A stretch of DNA of 64,000 nucleotides from Lysobacteraceae bacterium 2PB (GTDB taxonomy: Bacteria; Pseudomonadota; Gammaproteobacteria; Xanthomonadales; Xanthomonadaceae), in assembly GCA_005502915.1 (NCBI GenBank), contig SCMT01000002.1:124001-188000 (forward strand), written 5' to 3'. Position numbers and translations under genes: made by a program. Of the stretch, positions 58,373 through 64,000 are shown one piece after another (the stretch's first letter is position 1; each line of letters starts with the position of its first letter). The notes under the pieces are model-generated. The model was not told the DNA's origin. It did not search any database and saw only the letters and a program-made list of their open reading frames with translations.

Positions 58373-59245
58373 ATGAGCCACGCGCCACTGGGCCTGATGC
58401 GCTTCAGCAAGATGCACGGCGCCGGCAACGACTTCGTGGTGATCGACCTGCGCGCGCCCGACAGCCTCGCGCCCGACGCCGCGCTCTGCCGGGCCCTGGC
58501 CGACCGCCACACCGGCGTGGGCTGCGACCAGATCCTGACCATCGAGCCGCCGCGCGCCGCGACCTCGGCCGCGTCCTACCGCATCTGGAACGCCGATGGC
58601 TCGCTGGCCGGGCAGTGCGGCAACGGCGCGCGCTGCGTCGCCGCCTGGGTGCTGCGCGACAGCGCCCAGCGCGATCCGGAGCGCTGCCTCGCCGGCCGTT
58701 TCGACCTGGACAGCCCGGCCGGCACGCACGCGGTCGACGTGATCGACCTGCACCATTACCGCCTCGACATGGGCCGCCCGGTCTTCGCGCCGGCGCGCAT
58801 CCCGCTGCACGGCTTCGACGCGCCGCGCGATGCCTACGAGGTCGAGATCGACGGTCGCGGCGTCGTGTTCGGTGCGGTGTCGATGGGTAACCCGCATGCG
58901 GTGATCGAAGTCGACGACGTCGATGCCGCGCCGGTCGCGGTGCTCGGCCCGGCGCTGCAGCGCCACGCGGCCTTCCCCGATTCGGTCAACGTCGGCTTCG
59001 CCCAGGTCGTCGCCCGCGATCGCGTGCGCCTGCGCGTGCACGAGCGCGGCGTCGGCGAGACGCTCGCCTGCGGCAGCGGCGCCTGCGCGGCGGCGGCGGT
59101 GCTGATGCGGCGCGGCCGGATCGATCGCGAGGTCGCGATCGAACTGCCCGGCGGCACCCTGCGCATCGCCTGGCCCGACGACGACGCCAGCATCGCCATG
59201 ACCGGCCCGGCGGTGTTCGTCTTCGAAGGCGAGTGGCGCGCATGA
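58373..59245 (+). CDS. dapF: Diaminopimelate epimerase
   Basis: A 290-aa enzyme interconverting LL- and meso-diaminopimelate for lysine and peptidoglycan. [19 protein letters not shown], the first catalytic Cys in GQCGNGARC and the second in [11 protein letters not shown] are all present. It is coupled to DUF484 by an ATGA overlap and follows lptM. Confidence 0.95.
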   Translation: MSHAPLGLMRFSKMHGAGNDFVVIDLRAPDSLAPDAALCRALADRHTGVGCDQILTIEPPRAATSAASYRIWNADGSLAGQCGNGARCVAAWVLRDSAQRDPERCLAGRFDLDSPAGTHAVDVIDLHHYRLDMGRPVFAPARIPLHGFDAPRDAYEVEIDGRGVVFGAVSMGNPHAVIEVDDVDAAPVAVLGPALQRHAAFPDSVNVGFAQVVARDRVRLRVHERGVGETLACGSGACAAAAVLMRRGRIDREVAIELPGGTLRIAWPDDDASIAMTGPAVFVFEGEWRA

Positions 59246-59952
59246 GCGACGGCAAGGCCCCTTCATCCCAGGACGCATTCATGCCGGACAAAGAGAAGAT
59301 CGCCCCCCACGAGGTCGCCGCCTGGCTGCGCCGGCACCCGACCTTCCTCCAGCAGTTCCCCGACCTCGCGCTGAGTCTCGTCGTGCCGCGCGAGCAGGGC
59401 CCGGCGGCGTCGCTGGCCAGCTACCAGCTGGAGATCCTGCGCGACAAGAACCGCGAGCTGTCGCGGCGCCTGCACGAGCTGTTCGGCAACGCGCAGGAAA
59501 ACGAACGCCTCGCGGTGCGCACGCACCAGCTGACCCTCGCGCTGATGAAACAGCGCAGCGCCGCCGACACCGCGCGCGCCATGGCCGCCAGCCTGGCCGA
59601 GGATTTCAGCGGCGACCTGGTGCGGATCGTGCTGCTGGCCCCGGTCGAGGGCCTGGACGATGCCGACTGGCTGCAGGTCGTCGCCGAGGCCGATCCACGC
59701 CTCGCGCCGTTCCGCGACTGCCTGAAGGACGGCGAGCCGATCTGCGGCCGCCTGCATCCCGACAAGCACGCGCTGCTCTACGGCCTGCGCACCGACGAGG
59801 TGCAGTCCAGCGCGCTGCTGCCGCTGCCGGGCCTCGGCCTGATCGCCGTGGGCAGCCGCGAACCCAACCGCTTCTTCCCGGGCATGGGCACGCTGTTCCT
59901 GCGCATGATGGGCGACGCCTTCGTCGCGGCGATGCGGCGCTTCGATCCCTGA
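59242..59952 (+). CDS. DUF484 family protein
   Basis: A 236-aa GAF-like protein of the DUF484 family: [22 protein letters not shown] at the N-terminus, a coiled-coil segment ([21 protein letters not shown]) and a C-terminal domain ending [20 protein letters not shown]. It sits between dapF and xerC as in many gammaproteobacteria. Function unknown. The ATG at 59242 overlaps the dapF stop; MPDKEK at 59281 is an alternative start. Confidence 0.88.
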   Translation: MSDGKAPSSQDAFMPDKEKIAPHEVAAWLRRHPTFLQQFPDLALSLVVPREQGPAASLASYQLEILRDKNRELSRRLHELFGNAQENERLAVRTHQLTLALMKQRSAADTARAMAASLAEDFSGDLVRIVLLAPVEGLDDADWLQVVAEADPRLAPFRDCLKDGEPICGRLHPDKHALLYGLRTDEVQSSALLPLPGLGLIAVGSREPNRFFPGMGTLFLRMMGDAFVAAMRRFDP

Positions 59953-59954
59953 CC

Positions 59955-60842
59955 ATGGCGTCGACGTCGTCCATCGACGACTTCCTGGCCCACCTGCAGA
60001 TCGAGCGGCGCATGTCCGCGCACACGCTCGACGCCTACCGCCGCGACCTCGACGCGCTGGCCGCCTGGGCGGGCGCGCAGGGCATCGACGATCCGACGAC
60101 CCTGCAGGCCGAGCAGCTGCGCGCCTTCATCGCCTCCGAGCACCGCCGCGGCCTGTCGCCGAAGAGCCTGCAGCGGCGTCTGTCGGCGTATCGCAGCTTC
60201 TTCCTGTGGCTGCTGAAGCACGGCCGGATCGCGGCCAGTCCCGCCGCCGGCCTGCGCGCGCCGAAGGCCCCGCGCAAGTTGCCGCAGGTGCTGGATGTCG
60301 ACGAGGCCGTGCAGCTGGTCGAACTGCCGACCGACGCACCGCTGGGCCTGCGCGACCGCGCCATGCTCGAACTGTTCTACAGCTCCGGCCTGCGCCTGAG
60401 CGAGCTGTGCGCGCTGCGCTGGCAGGACCTCGATGTCCAGCAGGGCCTGGTCACGGTGCTGGGCAAGGGCAGCAAGCAGCGCACGGTGCCAGTCGGTTCG
60501 CACGCCCTGCGCGCGCTGCAGGAGTGGCGACAGGAGTCGCAGGGGCAGCCGGATCGTCCGGTGTTTCCCGGCCGCCACGGTGCGCCGATCGGCGCCCGCG
60601 CGGTGCAGATCCGCCTGCGCCAGCTCGCCCAGCGCCAGGGCCTGTTCAAGCGCGTGCATCCGCACCTGCTGCGCCATTCGTTCGCCAGCCACGTCCTCGA
60701 ATCCTCCGGCGACCTGCGCGGCGTGCAGGAGCTGCTTGGCCACGCCGACATCGCCACCACGCAGATCTACACGCACCTGGATTTCCAGCACCTGGCCAAG
60801 GTGTACGACGGCGCGCATCCGCGGGCGAAGCGGAAAAGCTGA
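59955..60842 (+). CDS. xerC: Tyrosine recombinase XerC
   Basis: A 295-aa site-specific recombinase resolving chromosome dimers at dif with XerD and FtsK. N-terminal SAM-like domain (about 5-90) and catalytic domain with Arg147, Lys171, His237, Arg240, His263 and nucleophile Tyr272. Its location after dapF and DUF484 identifies it as XerC rather than a mobile-element integrase. It starts two bases after the DUF484 stop. Confidence 0.94.
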   Translation: MASTSSIDDFLAHLQIERRMSAHTLDAYRRDLDALAAWAGAQGIDDPTTLQAEQLRAFIASEHRRGLSPKSLQRRLSAYRSFFLWLLKHGRIAASPAAGLRAPKAPRKLPQVLDVDEAVQLVELPTDAPLGLRDRAMLELFYSSGLRLSELCALRWQDLDVQQGLVTVLGKGSKQRTVPVGSHALRALQEWRQESQGQPDRPVFPGRHGAPIGARAVQIRLRQLAQRQGLFKRVHPHLLRHSFASHVLESSGDLRGVQELLGHADIATTQIYTHLDFQHLAKVYDGAHPRAKRKS

Positions 60843-60885
60843 TCGCAGTCCCTGCAGGGCGGCACTTGCTCCGTATGGGCCGTTT

Positions 60886-60997
60886 GTAGAGCGGAGCTTG
60901 CTCCGCTCGCCATTCCCGCAACCACGTCCTTGTAGAGCGGAGCTTGCTCCGCTCATGCCCTCCCTGAAAAGCATGAGCGGAGCAAGCTCCGCTCTAC
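60886..60997. repeat. Three copies of the GAGCGGAGC REP-like repeat
   Basis: Unit copies at 60886-60908 and 60932-60954 (direct) and 60975-60997 (inverted). The last two form arms that extend to 27 bases through ATGC/GCAT around a short loop. Same unit as at 48951-49017. It lies between xerC and hslV and probably ends the dapF-xerC transcript. Confidence 0.8.
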
Positions 60998-61100
60998 GGG
61001 GGGGCGATGACCGATGGCCGCCCTGCCATCCGTCACCCCTTGCCCCGCCGTCCCGGCGTCCCCACAACCACGGGACCCGCCACGATGGATCCGCTGTTCC

Positions 61101-61652
61101 ATGGACCCCAGCCAGAACCCCAACGTCTTCCACGCCACGACCATCGTGTCGGTGCGCCGCAACGGCCGCGTGGTCGTGGCCGGCGACGGCCAGGTCACCC
61201 TCGGCCACACCGTGATGAAGTCCAACGCGCGCAAGGTGCGCCGGCTCGGCCGCGACGGCCAGGTGCTCGCCGGTTTCGCCGGCGCCGCCGCCGATGCCTT
61301 CACCCTGTTCGAACTGTTCGAATCCAAGCTGGAGAAGCACGGCCAGCTGACCCGCGCCGCCGTCGAGCTGGCCAAGGATTGGCGCACCGAGCGCCGCTTC
61401 GGCAAGCTCGAAGCCCTGCTCGCTGTAGCCGACCGCGAGACCTCGCTGATCATCAGCGGCACCGGCGACGTGATCGAGCCGGAGGACGGCCTGGTCGCGA
61501 TCGGTTCCGGCGGCATGTACGCGCTGTCCGCAGCGCGCGCGCTGCTCGCGCACACCGAGCTGGACGCGCGCAGCATCGCCATCGAGTCGCTGAACATCGC
61601 CGGCGACGTCTGCATCTACACCAACCGGAACATCGTGGTCGAAGAGCTGTGA
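61101..61652 (+). CDS. hslV: ATP-dependent protease peptidase subunit HslV
   Basis: A 183-aa proteasome-like threonine peptidase forming the core of HslVU. The mature enzyme starts at Thr13 in [13 protein letters not shown], after removal of a 12-residue propeptide. [30 protein letters not shown] and [15 protein letters not shown] are standard. hslU follows after 88 bases that hold a degenerate inverted repeat, more than the usual spacing. Confidence 0.95.
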   Translation: MDPSQNPNVFHATTIVSVRRNGRVVVAGDGQVTLGHTVMKSNARKVRRLGRDGQVLAGFAGAAADAFTLFELFESKLEKHGQLTRAAVELAKDWRTERRFGKLEALLAVADRETSLIISGTGDVIEPEDGLVAIGSGGMYALSAARALLAHTELDARSIAIESLNIAGDVCIYTNRNIVVEEL

Positions 61653-61663
61653 TGCGCGATGCG

Positions 61664-61724
61664 GGCGCGACGCCAGTCGCGACCCGCGCAGCGCGCATGC
61701 TCCCGTCGCGACCTGCGTCGCTCC
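61664..61724. repeat. Degenerate inverted repeat between hslV and hslU
   Basis: 20-base arms (61664-61683, 61705-61724) pair imperfectly. The right arm, reading GGAGCGACGCAGGTCGCGAC on the minus strand, looks like another interspersed element family of Lysobacter-type genomes. It may lower hslU relative to hslV expression. Confidence 0.5.
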
Positions 61725-61740
61725 TACAAGAATCCAGGCC

Positions 61741-63138
61741 ATGCCCAACAAGACCGAACACGCCAACAGCACGATGACCCCCCGCGAGATCGTACAGGAA
61801 CTCGACCGCCACATCGTCGGCCAGTCGGCCGCCAAGCGCGCGGTCGCGATCGCGCTGCGCAACCGCTGGCGGCGCATGCAGCTCGATCCGGCGCTGCGCA
61901 ACGAGGTGATGCCCAAGAACATCCTGATGATCGGTCCCACCGGCGTCGGCAAGACCGAGATCGCGCGCCGCCTCGCCACGCTGGCGAACGCGCCGTTCGT
62001 GAAGGTCGAGGCCACGCGCTTCACCGAGGTCGGCTACGTCGGCAAGGACGTGGAGCAGATCATCCGCGACCTCGCCGACACCGCCGTGAAGATGTACCGC
62101 GAGCAGGCCAAGTCGCGCGTGCGCGCGCAGGCCGAGGCGCGCGCCGAGGACCGCATCCTCGATGCGCTGCTGCCCCGCCGCCAGGCGGCGACGCCGCCGT
62201 TCGGTTTCGGCGTGGACGCTTCGGCGAGCCTGGATGTCGGCAGCGGCGAGACCAGGGATCCGCAGGCCGAGACGCGTGCGAAGTTCCGCAGGCAGCTGCG
62301 TGCCGGCGAGCTCGACGAGCGCGAGATCGAGATCGATGTGTCGGTGAACGTCGGCGTCGACATCATGGCGCCGCCGGGCATGGAGGAAATGGGCCAGCAG
62401 CTGCGGCAGATGTTCTCCAACCTGTCCGGCGGCAAGACCCACACCCGCAAGCTCAGCATCCGCGCCGCACGCGTGCAGTTGCTCGAAGAGGAAGCCGGCA
62501 AGCTGGTGAACGAGGACGAGGTACGCGAGGCCGCGATCGAGGCCTGCGAGCAGCACGGCATCGTGTTCATCGACGAGATCGACAAGGTCGCCAAGCGCTC
62601 CGAGAGCGTCGGCGCCGACGTCAGCCGCGAAGGCGTGCAGCGCGACCTGCTGCCGCTGGTCGAAGGCTCCACGGTCAGCACCAAGTACGGCGCGGTGAAG
62701 ACCGATCACATCCTGTTCATCGCCAGCGGCGCGTTCCACCTGGCCAAGCCCAGCGACCTGATCCCCGAGCTGCAGGGCCGCTTCCCGATCCGCGTGGAGC
62801 TCGGCGCGCTGGGCAAGGACGACTTCGTGCGCATCCTCACCGAGCCCAAGGCCTCGCTCACCCTGCAGTACGTCGAGCTGCTGAAGACCGAGGGCGTGGA
62901 CCTGTCGTTCACGCCGGACGCGATCGAGCGCCTCGCGGAGATCGCCACGACGGTGAACGAGCGCCAGGAGAACATCGGCGCCCGCCGCCTGCACACCATC
63001 CTCGAACGCCTGCTCGACGCGCTCAGCTACGAAGCCCCGGATCGCGGCGGCGCGCAGGTCGTGGTCGACCGCACTTACGTCGACCAGCACCTCGGCGCGC
63101 TCGTGCAGGATCCGGACCTGTCGCGCTACATCCTCTGA
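61741..63138 (+). CDS. hslU: ATP-dependent protease ATPase subunit HslU
   Basis: A 465-aa AAA+ unfoldase that feeds HslV. N-terminal [16 protein letters not shown], Walker A GPTGVGKT (65-72), the pore motif GYVG, an I-domain (about 110-230), Walker B IVFIDEID and the C-terminal [20 protein letters not shown] tail, whose end docks into HslV. It is slightly longer than E. coli HslU (443 aa), mainly in the I-domain and N-terminus. Confidence 0.96.
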   Translation: MPNKTEHANSTMTPREIVQELDRHIVGQSAAKRAVAIALRNRWRRMQLDPALRNEVMPKNILMIGPTGVGKTEIARRLATLANAPFVKVEATRFTEVGYVGKDVEQIIRDLADTAVKMYREQAKSRVRAQAEARAEDRILDALLPRRQAATPPFGFGVDASASLDVGSGETRDPQAETRAKFRRQLRAGELDEREIEIDVSVNVGVDIMAPPGMEEMGQQLRQMFSNLSGGKTHTRKLSIRAARVQLLEEEAGKLVNEDEVREAAIEACEQHGIVFIDEIDKVAKRSESVGADVSREGVQRDLLPLVEGSTVSTKYGAVKTDHILFIASGAFHLAKPSDLIPELQGRFPIRVELGALGKDDFVRILTEPKASLTLQYVELLKTEGVDLSFTPDAIERLAEIATTVNERQENIGARRLHTILERLLDALSYEAPDRGGAQVVVDRTYVDQHLGALVQDPDLSRYIL

Positions 63139-63254
63139 TCGTCCGACCGGCAACGCCGGAGCGGGCCATGGCCGGGAACATCCCGGCCGTGCGTTCGAAA
63201 TCGCTGAACCGTCCCGGAACGCGGGCCGGTGTGCCACCGTGCGCCGCCCGATCC

Positions 63255-63273
63255 GCACGACGTATCGTCGTGC
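63255..63273 (+). terminator. Hairpin after hslU
   Basis: GCACGACG-TAT-CGTCGTGC is a perfect 8-base stem 117 bases after the hslU stop and 29 bases before the lipoprotein gene. It could be a terminator or a leader element. Confidence 0.4.
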
Positions 63274-63301
63274 CTCCGACACCCCCGCAGGATGTCCCCC
63301 G

Positions 63302-63919
63302 ATGTCGGCTCCGCGTGTCGCCCTTTTCGTTCCGCTCGCATGCCCGTTCGTGCTTGCGCTTGCCGCCTGCGTGAACGCGCCGTCTTCCCGTGACCGTTCC
63401 GACAGGGAAAATGCCCCGATGACGAACCGTGCCCCCGAGGCGTTCGCGCCGAAACTCGACGCCGAGCAGTCGCTGCGCCGCCTGCTGGACCTGATCCGGG
63501 GCAGCCGCAGCGTCGGCGAGATCACCGCCGACCGCCTGCGCGAGGTCTTCGGCGTGGCCTTCACCGAGTCCTCGGGTCGCCACGGCTACGCCGAGCGGCT
63601 GGACCGCGACTGGTGGTCCTCGTTCGAGCTCGATCCGGACAGCGCCTACGGCCCGCGCTTCGAATTCGCGTTCCGGCCCGACCCGCCGAATGCCAACCCG
63701 GCCGCCACCGCCCTCTGCGCGCTCGACTACAAGGCGTTCGCCGCCGAGCTGGAAGCCATGGGCTTCCGCCACGAGACCTACCGCGCCGAGCACAACCGCA
63801 TCATCCACGAACAGTTCGAGCGCCCCGGCATGACCGTGCAGGTCTACACGCGCGGCGAAGCGGAAGCGCCGCCGGAAAAGACGGCGCACGCCTGCGTCGA
63901 GATGGTGCTGATCCGCTGA
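63302..63919 (+). CDS. Lipoprotein of unknown function
   Basis: A 205-aa protein with a lipoprotein signal (lipobox LAAC in ALAACVNAPSS, about residue 23). The mature domain has an N-terminal helix (EQSLRRLLDLIRG) and a mixed alpha/beta region with LDRDWWSSFELDP and a C-terminal EQFERPGMTVQVYTRGE; two cysteines (TALCALDY, HACVEMV) may pair. I do not recognise a family. The last 81 bases of the window (63920-64000) hold no gene I can support. Confidence 0.72.
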   Translation: MSAPRVALFVPLACPFVLALAACVNAPSSRDRSDRENAPMTNRAPEAFAPKLDAEQSLRRLLDLIRGSRSVGEITADRLREVFGVAFTESSGRHGYAERLDRDWWSSFELDPDSAYGPRFEFAFRPDPPNANPAATALCALDYKAFAAELEAMGFRHETYRAEHNRIIHEQFERPGMTVQVYTRGEAEAPPEKTAHACVEMVLIR

Positions 63920-64000
63920 TCCGCTGCGTGCCAGGTCCGGGTCGCGTCGCTGTCGAGCCGGGCATGGATCCTGGCGTCAATCCGCGCGCACCCGCCACGC

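Noticed and set aside
59955-60842. Tyrosine recombinase as a sign of an integrated element
   Set aside because: It is the chromosomal XerC in its normal dapF-DUF484-xerC setting; no att-like repeats, tRNA or phage genes are nearby.

Overview
The window is about 70 % GC with strong GC3 codon bias and near-continuous coding. Its gene neighbourhoods (lptM-dapF-DUF484-xerC-hslVU, coaBC-dut-long algC, argS-SPOR, a SmeU1VWU2X-type efflux operon, an X-Tfe toxin with an XVIPCD tail) point to the family Xanthomonadaceae/Lysobacteraceae (Lysobacter, Luteimonas or Stenotrophomonas relatives). It reads as ordinary chromosome. I found no rRNA, tRNA, CRISPR array, insertion sequence or prophage. Short REP-like inverted repeats are scattered through it.

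Layout. 1-8570: an RND efflux operon on the minus strand (small membrane protein, degenerate SDR, adaptor, pump, SDR, outer-membrane factor cut by the window edge) with a divergent LysR regulator. 8634-14061: a secreted subtilase with three C-terminal repeats, then an MpaB-like oxygenase coupled to a DUF3429 membrane protein, and a berberine-bridge-type flavoprotein. 14182-16054: a lower-GC accessory pair, a DUF6210-like protein and a self-inhibited Fic protein. 16185-20335: a LysR regulator divergent from the glyoxylate shunt genes aceB and aceA. 20536-22258: three tandem small secreted paralogues sharing a Cx14C/GS signature. 22375-22833: a hemerythrin gene interrupted by an in-frame amber codon. 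22853-27127: GFA protein, comM, ubiK, a PII protein, a secreted unknown and a PAP2 phosphatase. 27281-32054: polyamine genes speE and speA around an M48 peptidase. 32170-34429: an acyltransferase, an ECF sigma factor with its overlapping DUF6768 partner, and a possible tiny ORF.

34460-35724 is a low-GC, translationally coupled pair: a PIN ribonuclease and a 256-aa protein I do not recognise. Then come an SDR, argS with an FtsN-like SPOR protein, radC, and coaBC-dut-algC (cofactor, dUTP and sugar-nucleotide metabolism). Next are a DUF4124-like protein, pyrE, xthA-ampG and an RHH-like protein, then anmK and an M23 endopeptidase; ampG, anmK and the endopeptidase link to peptidoglycan recycling and remodelling. 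tyrS follows.

53283-55055 encodes the most striking gene: a Tle1/DUF2235-type phospholipase fused to a C-terminal domain like the XVIPCD secretion signal of the Xanthomonadales bacterial-killing type IV secretion system. It has its own near-consensus promoter but no evident adjacent immunity gene. The window ends with oligopeptidase B, a DUF454 protein, lptM, dapF, DUF484, xerC, hslV, hslU and a lipoprotein.
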